A program made the position numbers and the translations under genes. A stretch of DNA of 12,641 nt from Saccoglossus kowalevskii (taxonomy: Eukaryota; Hemichordata; Enteropneusta; Harrimaniidae): the NCBI RefSeq assembly GCF_000003605.2, contig NW_003124894.1, positions 1,021,998-1,034,638 on the forward strand. Reading direction: 5' to 3'. The stretch's first letter is position 1. Each line of letters starts with the position of its first letter. A model generated the notes under the pieces. It saw only the letters and a list, made by a program, of their open reading frames with translations. It was not told where the DNA came from and made no database searches. Of this stretch, positions 1-8,498 are shown piece after piece.

Positions 1-338
1 TTTTTTTACAATTTAGTTTTATAACATTTTGAAATGTAGTGATGGCTTTTCGTTATTAGACAAAAACATTTTGTTAAATATGAGTTATTGGCCCAAATTA
101 TATAAAATATTCTTTTATCGCAGGACTTTATCGCAGGATTCTGATAAACAGTGAAACCTGGACACATACACACGAAGGCACGCACGCACACGCACGCGTC
201 CGGTGTGGTTTGTTCAGAAACAATTGCATCGATCGAGTTGCAGAATTAATCTCAAATGTAAGAAGTATTATAATTCCTTGAATATACAACACATTATGAA
301 TTAATTCGTAGTTGAATATATATGAATGGTTTATTGAA
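1..338. other. Left end: no supported gene
   Basis: AT-rich DNA with a CA/CG-rich simple stretch at about 163-200 (ACACATACACACG...CGCACGCG). AATAAA on the minus strand at 330-335 could serve as a polyadenylation signal for the left gene if the frame ending at 339 is its last exon. Frames here are repeat-driven. Confidence 0.35.
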
Positions 339-379
339 TTAACCATCGTTAACATCATTTGGTAATTTAGTCTCCCCCA

Positions 380-485
380 CTATCGCTGATTCCACTGTTC
401 TTGGTGGTGTGACCTTTCTTTCCATTTCTACGGTTAATTCATAGCAAGAAAACAGGGGTCGACAAACACGTTATAATAAGCAGAA
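380..485 (-). pseudogene. Degenerate fourth stalk-exon unit of the left gene
   Basis: Read on the minus strand, a TCTAG at 486-490 is followed by about 106 bases whose spacing and 3' end resemble exon 2 (111 nt). CCTGTTTT matches the CATCTGTTTTG core, and the end CAGCGATAG matches CAGCGATAATAG. The donor that follows in exon 2 (GGTGAGT) is here TGGGGG, so it is lost, and the homologous frame has a TGA. The upstream intron also contains a block (about 567-620) similar to intron 2 (TTAATTCAAAACTAATGAT), consistent with tandem duplication of an exon-intron unit. Alternatively, a later acceptor at 428 (ACCGTAG) opens a 28-codon frame ending in TAA at 339-341, which could be a terminal exon. An AATAAA lies at 330-335. 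The two readings cannot be separated here. Confidence 0.35.
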
Positions 486-676
486 CTAGATATACTAGAA
501 AATGATCCCAACCGAACAATTAATATACAGCAATTTCTGCCTTATTATTGGTCGTGCAACTTCTTGGATTAATTCAAAACTAATGATACACCATCATTCA
601 AACCATTAGACAATTGCATAGCATTTTGCCACACCTCGATTTGATTCTAATTTCAGTTTTATTTTTGTCAACTTAC

Positions 677-763
677 CAATTGACGCCGTTGACGGTCTTT
701 CTGGTGAAGTAGTCTTCAACACAGATGGTGCCAGCTTGTCTTGAGGTGTATTTATTGTTAGAT
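677..763 (-). CDS. Left gene, exon 3: second stalk exon (phase 1-1)
   Basis: An acceptor ending AAATCTAG and a donor G|GTAAGT bound an 87-nt exon of two bases, 28 codons and one base, again phase 1 on both sides. The frame is open: LTINTPQDKLAPSVLKTTSP, then a Pro/Ser/Thr-rich end. It is paralogous to exon 2, sharing the CTAG|AT start, a TN-S/P-like opening and the core L-x-PSVL-x-TT. It is shorter because the KSKTL-type tail is missing or diverged. The same exon begins at 12571 in the right arm. It continues the putative extracellular stalk encoded by exon 2, and no later exon could be assigned firmly on this side. Confidence 0.7.
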
Positions 764-1766
764 CTAGATTTAGGTGCATTCATTCGTTATTAAACAGTTG
801 TAGTATAGAGGTTATTAAATGGTACTTTATACATTTATTCAAAACTGTGATTCAAACAAGTCGACCAAATATACAAATGATAGGATGAAATTAGTGATAG
901 TGTAAAATACAAAAACTATATGCATGTACCAAATTTTAACTCAGTTGAGCATATGGCTGGGATTTAAACAAAAGATGCTTAAAGTAGTTAATTTTATGCA
1001 AATTGGTCAATTACAAATTTTTATTATGCAGATTACCTATTAAATGTGCACGATTTGCATCAAACTTCATTCAAGACTGAAGTTCAATACAAAAATATTA
1101 TAATATTATATTTTACTAAATTTGACTTAAATGTCGAGGAGAATTAGCTATTCAATTCCTTTTAATATAAGACCAATAGTTTTCTGAATGTTAGTCTTGC
1201 TCAATGTTCAGACAGACTTACACATGTAAGTGTGATCAGTGCAATGTCGCTGCATTCAACACTACTCTGAATCCAGAAAATAAAATCGAACCACTTTTTA
1301 ATTAACAGAAATATATTCATTAACTCATTTTATCCTATTGTATTAATTCACGTACTTGTACAAACAATTACTTGTAGTGTCGCTCGCTTGAGCCATATAC
1401 CGACAATGTAGTTTTTTTCCAAGTCCGATGTTTAGTGGGACAGTCTAATTTCGGTAGACATAGTCCGACCAGAAATAGTCGAATCGGTCGAATGCTCCAG
1501 GAATGGTTGGCATTTCATACAAATACCCATTTCTGGAAAACTAAACGTTGTGTAACTAACCCACAGCGGCAAAGAGTGTTGACGATGTTGCCAATTTGGT
1601 TGACATCGGGGATGTCAGTTAATATTGGACGTGGAGAAGAAAGTTAGAAAATCAGCAAAATCAAATGCAAGCACTAAACACTACGCAAAATAATAAAGGA
1701 AAAGATGCATCGATGACTGAACATATAAAATATGTATTTTTTCAACTTTCTTTCATTTTAACTCAC

Positions 1767-1877
1767 CTATTATCGCTGGTGACAGTGTTTTTGATTTGGG
1801 TGTGGTCGCATGTGTTGATAAAGTGGTCATCAAAACAGATGGTAACAGCATATCGGTAGATGTATTTGTTGATCGAT
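1767..1877 (-). CDS. Left gene, exon 2: Ser/Thr-rich stalk exon (phase 1-1)
   Basis: The exon lies between a strong acceptor (pyrimidine-rich, ending CTCTAG at 1878) and a consensus donor G|GTGAGT at 1766. It is 111 nt: two bases completing a split codon, 36 codons and one base, so both introns are phase 1 and the exon can be duplicated or skipped without changing frame. The open frame is rich in Ser, Thr and Pro (starts RSTNTSTDMLLPSVL, then TTPKSKTLSP) with no cysteine, and it contains N-x-S/T. That composition suits an O-glycosylated extracellular stalk; this is inference from composition only. The right-arm counterpart is 6 nt longer, an in-frame difference, and both are open. The opposite strand of this exon gives a shadow reading that looks conserved but lacks splice signals. 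Confidence 0.75.
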
Positions 1878-2186
1878 CTAGAGTACAATGTAGAGCAACG
1901 AATTAATGTAAATTGAATTATAGATGCAATTAAATTAGACCCGATTAATGTACAGCTAGTCATACGGCTAGTATGAATGTAGAACTATTTAAAATTCTCC
2001 ATTAGGAAACATGTATTTAAAACAGTAATGTGAACAACGGATATAGCATAGTAGAGAGGGATAAAATACTTCAGTTAAAAGTGTTTTAAATCGTAAACAT
2101 GGTTGCTGTTCAGTGATTCATAAAATGCATACTGTATAAAACCCATGGCTATAATTGCCATGTCAATGTGCGAATTTGTTACCCAC

Positions 2187-2334
2187 CTGACATAATATGT
2201 GTGTGTACTATCAGTGCAGTCAATGCTAAACTTGTCACACAAAAACAAGTAAGTAGAATGGATAATGCCTTCGATATTGCTTGTCTGTTGCAGTCACACT
2301 GCAATTCTATTTCTTCATCGTCCATTTCATCCAT
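2187..2334 (-). CDS. Left gene, exon 1: acidic N-terminus plus single membrane segment
   Basis: This is the first coding exon of an unrecognised gene. The ATG is at 2334 in the context TTACAATGG. The 49 complete codons plus one base end at TCAG|GTGGGT, a phase-1 splice donor. Residues 1-16 are very acidic (MDEMDDEEIELQ...) with a CDC motif at 13-15. R17 and K22 precede a hydrophobic stretch at about 24-43 (LSILLTCFCVTSLALTALIV), and a short IVHTHIMS follows. Acidic cytosolic tail, basic residues just before the helix and no cleavable n-region favour a type II, N-in membrane anchor; a signal peptide is the alternative. The right copy shares the start, the donor and about 90% of bases, which supports the model. 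The family could not be assigned. The N-terminal start choice rests on the conserved ATG in both arms. Confidence 0.75.
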
Positions 2335-2504
2335 TGTAACTGTAACTTACATGCAGTGTGATGTAAGCAAGTAATCTGATTATTTTAATAAACACACACA
2401 CTCTCTCTCTCGCTCTAAAAAAACAAGAACTGCTCCAGGGGTTTACATTGAGAAAGCCGATGAACAGCTGTCGATGTTCGAGCATGCGAATCAATTTATT
2501 CAAG
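2335..2504 (-). promoter_or_regulatory. Conserved 5' flank of the left gene
   Basis: These 170 bases upstream of the ATG are matched by 177 bases upstream of the right-arm ATG. Well conserved parts include CTTGAATAAATTGATTC, the CTCGAACATCGACAGCTG block containing an E-box (CAGCTG), GTAAACCCCTGGAG, and ACTTGCTTACATCAC just before the start. A GA/GT simple repeat (plus-strand CACACACACTCTCTCTC, about 2391-2412) sits in the middle and is not shared. No TATA box was found. The segment must hold the 5' untranslated region and probably the core promoter, but the duplication also copied neutral DNA, so conservation alone does not prove function. Confidence 0.4.
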
Positions 2505-2541
2505 CACAGTCCCTCTATCTATAGGGGGACTGTGATTCAAG
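2498..2541. repeat. Small hairpin flanked by a 7-bp direct repeat
   Basis: CACAGTCCC (2505-2513) and GGGACTGTG (2526-2534) are perfect inverted repeats around a short loop that can pair further (CTAT/ATAG). ATTCAAG occurs immediately on both sides, at 2498-2504 and 2535-2541. The right arm has only one ATTCAAG at the equivalent place and no hairpin. This layout is what a tiny foldback insertion with a target-site duplication would leave. It sits exactly at the inner boundary of the inverted duplication. Confidence 0.6.
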
Positions 2542-2867
2542 TCAGGGATTTATTTGTATTTATAAATTTTTAGGGGTTGGCACTGAAATTAACATCTTTT
2601 ACGCTTGTACATTACAAATTTAATCTGCATATTGCAACACCCTCCCAAATCCCCATTTCTTATTATAAAAAATCAAGCAGTGCGAGGTTTCTAGATTTCC
2701 AGAAATTGAGACACTTGCTCAAATTGTCCGTTACATTTACCAGATTTAATTTCAATGAAGCAATGAAGAGTTGTTTGAGAATAACACACCGATGATTTTA
2801 ATCATGTCATTTGGTCATACAATACTCAACGATTTAGATTTGTTATGCTTACATTTACCTAAACTGT
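2542..2867. other. Spacer with no recognisable gene
   Basis: This AT-rich sequence lies just inside the left arm. The plus-strand frame at 2577-2795 has no similarity I recognise, an unbiased composition and no splice context, so it is left unassigned. Confidence 0.5.
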
Positions 2868-2997
2868 CGACATTCGGTCGTACCTAATATTAAACTGTTA
2901 TTATTAATAAATATTGTGTATAAACGTAATAAGCGTGAAAATATTGCAAACGCCGGGACAGGAAGTATGGAGTGCCGTTAGGCACGACCGAATGTCC
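2868..2997. repeat. 130-bp element bounded by 19-bp inverted repeats
   Basis: GACATTCGGTCGTACCTAA (2868-2886) and TTAGGCACGACCGAATGTC (2979-2997) are inverted repeats with a single mismatch, separated by about 92 bases. The interior is AT-rich at the left and GC-richer at the right. It could be a short nonautonomous inverted-repeat element or a structured transcript. No clear target-site duplication flanks it. Confidence 0.55.
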
Positions 2998-3292
2998 TGT
3001 GCTGCAATTCACTGGTAAGAGTTTTTACCAGAACCGGGTACTTTCATATGTAAATGAATAGTCGCGCAGTTGTCTAAAATTTTATCGTGGCCAATCGTGA
3101 AAAGGGTCAGGGGTCGCCAACGACTTACGCGGAGTTTGTTTTGACTGTACTATACGCGATCGCGACACTTTCCACGGCAGTTTTTGATATCATTACACAA
3201 ACAAATCTTGACGAATACATTATAAAAGTGCTGAAACGTTTAGACTACTTTGCAAAGAATACACTATCACAAACTACACAGAGAGGTGATCG
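2998..3292. other. Spacer with a CpG-containing, promoter-like patch
   Basis: This stretch is less AT-rich than its surroundings, with several CpGs (CGCGCAG, GCGATCGCGAC) and a CCAAT-box match GGCCAATC near 3089-3096. The plus-strand frame at 3087-3323 starts at GTG, not ATG, and resembles nothing I know. It may be old regulatory sequence or transposon debris, and nothing firm can be assigned. Confidence 0.25.
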
Positions 3293-3721
3293 TCAGCGTG
3301 CCGCGTTGATATTCGCCTTGTAAAAAAGAACTCGTTTTGAAACCAGAGATCCCCAACTTTTAGTTGCCATTCTTCTAGAGTAAAATGCCTGCGACCTTTC
3401 CAATGACTCTCGCTTAGTTTGCTGAAATTTCTTCCTGAACTCATCCATGTTTTTATGCAGAGTCGACGCTCTCAGTCCACATTTTCTGCACGCATACGAA
3501 CTGGCAAAATGTAGATCGATCGTCTCTGCCACAACAAATTCAATTTCTTCGCATGTCTTAGTTCTGTTGATACCGCGAAACAGTCTCTTCCAGTTTTCTA
3601 TATTTGACTGCCACAAACAATGCACGTTGTTTTCTTGGTTCTCGGGACTAATGTCCCTCGCGTGAAATGGTCCGCATTTCCCACCAAACTCCTTTGGCGT
3701 TAGAATGTTTAGGAAACACAA
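3293..3721 (-). pseudogene. Reading frame with a CxxC motif, no ATG, identity unknown
   Basis: The frame is open for about 142 codons on the minus strand, bounded upstream by a TGA and beginning at TTG, so it is not a complete gene in itself. The composition looks coding: charged, few rare clusters, with the segment SSYACRKCGLRASTLHKNMD near residues 74-93. CRKC followed by a Phe/Arg/Lys-rich helix (DEFRKKF) is reminiscent of the C-terminal half of ZAD-like treble-clef zinc-binding domains, but the matching N-terminal cysteine pair is not intact: only one Cys is seen at residue 35. It may be a decayed exon or a transposon fragment. This is a weak resemblance by eye. Confidence 0.3.
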
Positions 3722-4055
3722 TCACATTAGGCCCGAGGACTGTCGACAGTCTAGTGAAATGCCTTATCTCACCTTAATGCAAAGCAAAGTATCCAGTACT
3801 AAAGCCTTTATTCATAACGCAGTTGGTAATATTTGTGTAAAGTGTTTCGATCCAATTTATAAAGTTCTTCTCAAATTGCCTCCAGTGCCCCGAATAAGAA
3901 ATCCACTCCAAGGAGTCAAAGCCATTTTCAAAGCCGAGTGCCGGGAAGCACTAGAGTTGATTGACGTCTGGCGGGTTATGAATTTAGATAACCGGGACCT
4001 CACATGGAAGCGTTTTCGACCTGAAATTATCCAAAGTATTGCTGCATTGTGCTAA
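3705..4055 (+). pseudogene. Frame ending in a LINE endonuclease-like C-terminal segment
   Basis: This is a plus-strand ATG frame of 116 codons. Residues about 84-110 read LELIDVWRVMNLDNRDLTWK followed by RFRPEIIQS. This fits the pattern LIDVWR...N/P...TW...P-IQS that precedes the catalytic Asp/His of apurinic-type endonucleases of non-LTR retrotransposons; the following R-I/L-D-Y-F is not intact (IAALC stop). The first 70 residues show no endonuclease motif, so the element is chimaeric or rearranged. It overlaps the minus-strand CxxC frame by 17 bases. I see it as a mobile-element fragment and not a working gene. Confidence 0.4.
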
Positions 4056-4474
4056 TAGTACATGTGAACAAATGTAATCTCATTTAAAGTATTTCAAGAC
4101 AATGCTTTTCATGATGATCAGAATGGAGTTAGTCAAAAATCCACCAAGATTAATTTTATTATTTGACACATGTTGAATTAGTTTTGAGCAGAACAAGTGA
4201 CGGGAAACTAGGTAAATTATTTAATACTTTTCATCCAGGTTAATTGTGATGGCAAAGTAAAAATTAAAACTCTTGAGGATCAGGCGATGGCAACAGTGTG
4301 AACTGAGCGATTTGTCACCACTCCCAAAACTCAGTGCGTTATGAGTGAATGTCCAACAGATTGGCAAATTGACTGAATATGGCAGGTGGGGGCAAAAACG
4401 AGACAGAGTTTTAAAAAAAACACAAGAATATTCTAAGCTTCACCACAGACAACGGACCAAGGGATCATGGAGAT
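4056..4474. other. AT-rich spacer
   Basis: No frame, splice pair or repeat family could be supported in this stretch. It lies between two LINE-like fragments and is probably decayed mobile-element sequence. Confidence 0.4.
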
Positions 4475-4797
4475 TCCAACCATGACGATGGTGCATTGTT
4501 AGAAAGTAATGTGCGATCCATCTGATCCATAGAAAATCTGACAAAGATTGTCAAAGATGTGGCCAAATTAGTACAGAGAAATTTCGCGGGAAGTTGATTC
4601 ACTGAAGGACGAGCTACAACTGCTTCATAAAAATACAAAATTAAAATATCAAGATGGCAAGATATTCACATGGGTACAACCCCAGCTTTTAAGGGCAGAG
4701 AAGGTTTTTTCTTCTTCAATATGTCTGCTCTGGGGGGTATTAAATTTACATTGCGTCTACAATAGGGGGCATGGTTTGCTAATGTGCTGCCAGCCCT
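4475..4797 (+). pseudogene. Possible LINE ORF1-like coiled-coil remnant
   Basis: Two overlapping plus-strand frames give heptad-rich, charged peptide. One reads NLTKIVKDVAKLVQRNF near 4534-4587. After a frame change, the second reads REVDSLKDELQLLHKNTKLK from about 4588. The second frame stays open to the TAG at 4795-4797. Coiled coils of this kind occur in ORF1 proteins of non-LTR retrotransposons, but no RRM or zinc knuckle is visible. Any coiled-coil pseudogene would look similar, so the assignment is weak. Confidence 0.22.
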
Positions 4798-5021
4798 AGG
4801 GGGCCTATTATTTTTTAGCAAGAATGCACATATAGAGTGCCACCCCGGGGTTTTATGGTATTGCGTACTGCTTGTAAACTTTTAAAGTGAACGATGTATG
4901 TTTGTATTACAGTGATTTATTCATCAAAGCTGCTACCAGTATAGTGGAAAAACGGCATATGGCGATTTTTGCTTTTCAGAGAGGGGCGGCGTTTTTCACT
5001 GCGCTCGGTGTTTTGTTTGGG
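4798..5021. other. Unassigned spacer with G-rich blocks
   Basis: Short G-rich runs (TAGGGGGC at 4764-4771 and 4797-4804, CCCCGGGG at 4843-4850) lie in otherwise AT-rich sequence. No gene is supported. Confidence 0.35.
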
Positions 5022-5080
5022 ACAATAATAATAACAATAACAATAATTATATTATTATTATTATTATTATTGTTATTGCG
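5022..5080. repeat. AAT/AAC trinucleotide microsatellite with inverted symmetry
   Basis: A run of AATAAT/AACAAT units on the left is followed by ATTATT units ending in GTTATTG on the right, meeting at about 5048. The two halves are nearly reverse complements, so a single strand could fold into an AT-only hairpin. The frames read through it are artefacts of the repeat. Confidence 0.8.
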
Positions 5081-5400
5081 TTCGTATTCCTATTAGGATT
5101 TTGACTAAAATGCAATACAGATGTGAATGAAAAACAATTAAAGTGAGAATAAAAATACACAGTAAAAAAAAGTAGCAAATAAAAGTAGAAAAAATAATAA
5201 TGGTAATGTAAATTAGATTGTGTTGGTGAATGTTTAGAATACTGATGCATGTACATGACCTTATCCTGAGATAGCTGAATATATTGTTTTCAGTTTTTTC
5301 TCTTGTTGTGAAACAGTTCTCTATGTATTTGATAACAGCTGATAAAGTTTTTTTCTATATATATATCTAACCTAAAAATCTGGTGGATGAGTATTCACAA
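5081..5400. other. AT-rich spacer
   Basis: A-rich sequence with a short (TA) run near 5355-5366. No gene, splice pair or recognised repeat could be supported. Confidence 0.4.
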
Positions 5401-5496
5401 AGAAGAAACGCCTTCAGATGGCCAGCTAACATTAATATCATTGTGATCCAGGAAACTCATAGTAGCCAAAAATAGTAAATATTGGGAGAGGAAAAT
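5401..5496 (+). pseudogene. LINE endonuclease N-terminal remnant (QETH motif)
   Basis: Plus-strand codons from 5401 read RRNAFRWPANINIIVIQETH, followed by SSQK. The V/L-I-x-Q-E-T-H motif (codons 5449-5460) contains the metal-binding glutamate of apurinic endonuclease domains in L1/Tx1-like non-LTR retrotransposons. The preceding aromatic R-W and hydrophobic strand are in the usual place. After a frame change the peptide continues NSKYWERK, also typical of the region after QETH. No other part of the endonuclease is present nearby, so this is a short decayed fragment. Confidence 0.45.
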
Positions 5497-6432
5497 TAAA
5501 TAGAACATGATTCTTACAATTTTTAGAAATGTTGACTTTACTTAGATGAATAAAACTTGTACTACAGGCTGAAAGCAGAATTGCATACAACAAAGCAGTC
5601 ATCCACCAGCCTAACACTACCACAATGAATCACTGGTACTGAACCATTAAAGCAGGTGATCTGTGATATGTGTCTGAACAAAACGTCCATACCTGCCTAA
5701 ATACCCCCCCCCCCTTCCATCAGTCTCAACTGGCATGCAGCAGACACGAGCAGTTAGCAGAAACAGATGAAGAAAGCTTCGAGAAAAAAATGAGGAATAT
5801 CTCAGTTCTTCTCAGATTCTTCACAACAAACATATATGCCATTTACTCTTATGCTTTTCTACCATGCTGAAGTATGTATATATCCTTTTTCATAATATCT
5901 GCAATTACATATGATTTTGTATAGCTTGGATCCCTACACTGTCAGCTGCCGATATACCACGTAATTGCTAAAAGCGACACTGGTATTGTTTTAGAAACCA
6001 CCCTTGTTGATAGCAATGTGAAGATACGCTTGATATTGTTTCAATACAAGCTTCACCCATGGGAATCCTGACAACGCCCATGATGGGTGTCCGTATGAGT
6101 GATATGGCACGACTACTGCAGTCGGCACATTGTCTCAGAGCATGATTGATTCGAGTACATTGAAACCCAATGACCTAAAGGTTATTATAGGAATACCACA
6201 GTGTACATGTACAGCCAACATCTGATGTCACCCACACATACTCCCAGCTGATAAAACCATTGCCATTACCCATTCCCATTACACTACTGAGCTGAGGGAG
6301 GCCACACAATAATTATTTGGTCTGTTTTTGATATTTTACCATTCATCAATCGTAAAGTTATTGGGTTGGTGGTCCTCCCTCAGTGAGGTATGTGAATTGG
6401 AATGTCCGCGCTTTGGCTATACTCTGGAAGTG
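5497..6432. other. Unassigned spacer between LINE remnant and Gypsy element
   Basis: The stretch contains a C12 homopolymer at about 5703-5714. An imperfect inverted repeat has CTGAGGGAGG at 6292-6301 and CCTCCCTCAG at 6374-6383, with surrounding bases partly pairing. A short open stretch near 6040-6140 is not recognisable. No exon with convincing splice sites was found. It may be old mobile-element DNA. Confidence 0.35.
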
Positions 6433-6546
6433 TACATGTAATGTCGTTTCAGTAACTAAACACTAGAATATTCTTTCAACATATTTACAGTAATTTCATA
6501 TTATTTAATTTATTAAAAAATGATATGGGCCATGTCCGGGTTATAT
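6433..6546 (-). repeat. 3' LTR fragment of the Gypsy element
   Basis: A direct repeat of 10451-10549 with about 90% identity and a 15-base indel near an A run. It covers only the first ~114 bases of the LTR on the minus strand and stops abruptly at ACATGT; sequence to the left is unrelated. The remaining kilobase of LTR has been deleted or was never copied. Confidence 0.8.
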
Positions 6547-6555
6547 CCCCCCCCC
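6547..6555 (-). other. Polypurine tract
   Basis: Nine consecutive Gs on the minus strand (GTGGGGGGGGGATATAACC) immediately precede the 3' LTR fragment, the position where plus-strand DNA priming occurs in LTR retrotransposons. Confidence 0.6.
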
Positions 6556-7242
6556 ACAAATATATGAGCGTCCCCACTCAAATGCAGTCAAGAATTCTTG
6601 TTTTCGTGATCCTGTGTCTTGTCTAATGGTCCTCTTCGGCTCACCATGATTTGGTGCCATTGTCCCCCAAATTTCCATCGAATGCTCTTGAATTTTAACC
6701 CCTCTATACCTTGATCTCTATCTCTATTGAATCTCAGCCCCCGATAACCTAGTCTCTCCATTGAGTACCCTTGAATCTTGGCCCCTCAATCACCCTGTGT
6801 CTTCAGGTCACTCCTCTACTACCAGCTAAATTACACACTTGAATCTACTAATTAATACTAACATGAATGCAACTGTACATATGTATATAGTATATATCTC
6901 ATCACATACAATCACCACTTACACACATACTGGTAATTCGTAAAAGCAACAAAGTGTACTTTCACACTAAATAAAGTCTCATTACAATATTACACAATGT
7001 TATAACCCACATCTCTAGGACCTAATTGCTTCCCTTCAAACCATCCTTTAGTCAATGAAATCAGATCATGCAATATCTTCCCTGCAAACCTTTTCTGCTG
7101 AGACCATTCATAGTGCTCAGGTGATTTCCGTTTCCGCTTGATCTCCTCACAGCTGGTACATCATCTCCAGTTATCACAGTCTCAGTTACAGTTACAACTT
7201 CAGCCCCAGAAATTGTCACATCCTCGTGTTAGGGGATTCTTT

Positions 7243-7452
7243 CTAGCTTAGTATTGGCCATGGTATCTCTAGAATTATCATCGGATGCCATTCCTTTGCT
7301 CTGCTCTTGCCCGATGATGATGTCACTTTCTCACTACCTTCACCACCTGAAGAACATGGCAAAGGAGTTTCAGTACCTCTTGACATGTCATTGGGGTTAC
7401 TAATGTTCGTTTCTTTCCTCTGTATCAAATCATCACTCACTGTGACAGGCAC
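7243..7452 (-). pseudogene. Possible Ser/Glu-rich tail of the Gypsy polyprotein
   Basis: This minus-strand frame overlaps the end of the previous one in a different frame and encodes a hydrophilic peptide rich in Ser, Gly and Glu (PCSSGGEGSEKVTSSSGKSR). It sits where Gypsy polyproteins often have a low-complexity tail after the integrase. It could instead be a chance frame. The following 6556-7242 holds no gene I can support and is probably the element's 3' untranslated part. Confidence 0.35.
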
Positions 7453-8139
7453 TGCTATACTCTGACTCTACTTCCATATGCTCTGGTGCCTTCGTTTGCC
7501 ACCAGTAAACAAGTTCTTCTTCACTCAAGGTGCCACTACTTGAACTTGTTCTGACAGGTCGCTGTCTAGTTTTCATACAAGCGTTCCTGTCATTCTTTGT
7601 GTACGTCTTTCTCATGGGACGCTCAGGGTATAGTATCGTTAGTGCACTGCATGGTAAAAGTAAGTTCCAATGCAGCAATCGGGTAGCTCCCTCTCCTCTC
7701 TATGGCTTGACCTTGTACACAGGTAAATCAGGATTAACTCTCCATCACTAAATATGCCTCTTTCCACGTATCTGCTATTTAATGTCTACCTTGTATTCCA
7801 ACATTTCGCAACTCCCTCCACTAGTAGAACCTTTTTAGCTTTCTTGTCATACCTCTAATTATTAGCCAGCCTCCTTGGTGGCCACTTAAAATGCCTCCTT
7901 CAGCCGAGCTTGCCACTTATTCACATAGTCATCAGATACCTCATCCTCACTCTCTCTCTCTCTTGGTTCTAGACCAAGGTATCTACGGGTATACATGGAT
8001 GGTGCCCATACATCAAATAATATGGGAATTTGTCGGTGACATAATTCCTTGTGCAGTTATACGCATACACCATAGAACTCACATGTTACTTCCAATTTTC
8101 CTTCTCCTTATTTTCCAGTGTGTCGATCATATCCGTAAG
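7433..8139 (-). pseudogene. Integrase C-terminal region and tail of Gypsy pol
   Basis: Minus-strand pieces match the usual order after the core. YAYNCTRNYVTDKFPYYLMY and the following GHHPCIPVD end about 7970. KWQARLKEAF lies about 7890. RLLHWNLLLPC lies about 7680-7650, resembling the R-V-LHRNLLLPC motif near the Gypsy pol end. These are interrupted by stops and frame changes. The frame at 7433-7678 carries LLHWNLLLPC and then a charged, Ser-rich tail (RTSSSSGTLSEEELVYWWQ). The CT run at about 7949-7966 falls within the remnant and probably shifted the frame. Confidence 0.7.
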
Positions 8140-8470
8140 TGTACGGTTGAATTGTTCACACTGATTTGATTGCGGATGATACATGGTAGTCCTAGTCTTT
8201 CTTACTCTCAGCTTCCTTCATAATTCAGCAATAACACATGATCTAAAGTTCCTGCCATGATCAGAGTGTATTCGTGCTGGGAACCCATAATGAAGTAGGA
8301 AATACTCAATCAGAGCATCAGCTGTTGTTCTTGCCTTCTGATCCTTGGTAGGTATATCGATAGCATACTGCATAAAGTGGTCGGTTATTATCACCACCCC
8401 TGGAGGATTCAAGTGTCAAATAATCTATACATACAAGGTCAAATGGCTGGGTAGACATAAGATGTCCTAG
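8140..8470 (-). pseudogene. Integrase catalytic core of Gypsy pol, with broken frame
   Basis: The three catalytic positions of the D,D-35-E core are visible. The first Asp is in LVCIDYLTLE (codon 8425-8423), the second in ARIHSDHGRNF (8262-8260) and the Glu in NQCEQFNRTL (8157-8155). The first Asp is in a different frame from the other two, so a frameshift lies near 8400-8422, and another lies before it. An in-frame TGA at 8220-8218 replaces the Cys of the usual ELC. The D-to-E spacing is 34 residues, one fewer than usual, through loss of a codon near PQ-x-N. Further stops follow (TAA after ENWK). The core could not be made as a functional protein. Confidence 0.85.
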
Positions 8471-8498
8471 AGGTGCTCTAACTCTGCCCTCGTCTCGT

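Larger units (their letters stand above)
693..2504 (-). repeat. Left arm of a large inverted gene duplication
   Basis: Read on the minus strand, this segment aligns with the plus strand of the right arm at 11087-12641. The match covers the 5' flank, exon 1, intron 1, exon 2, intron 2 and the start of exon 3. Conserved blocks include the flank around CGATGTTCGAGCAT, the exon 1 coding sequence (about 90% identical by eye) and intronic stretches such as GGCAACATCGTCAAC and its partner. Intron lengths differ: 309 against 253 bp for intron 1 and 1003 against 790 bp for intron 2, so indels have accumulated. The inner boundary is sharp at ATTCAAG (2498-2504); beyond it the two sides are unrelated. 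The outer limit cannot be set because the right arm is cut by the window end; 693 is simply the position matching base 12641. Confidence 0.93.

Noticed and set aside
1435-1647. Plus-strand frame of 70 codons in the left arm
   Set aside because: It lies in intron 2 of the minus-strand gene, and the homologous right-arm sequence does not keep the frame.
3087-3323. Plus-strand frame of 78 codons
   Set aside because: It starts at GTG, has no recognisable similarity and lies in eukaryotic DNA where such a start is not expected.
5047-5256. Tyr/Phe-rich minus-strand frame across the microsatellite
   Set aside because: Composition is produced by the ATT repeat and A-rich DNA.
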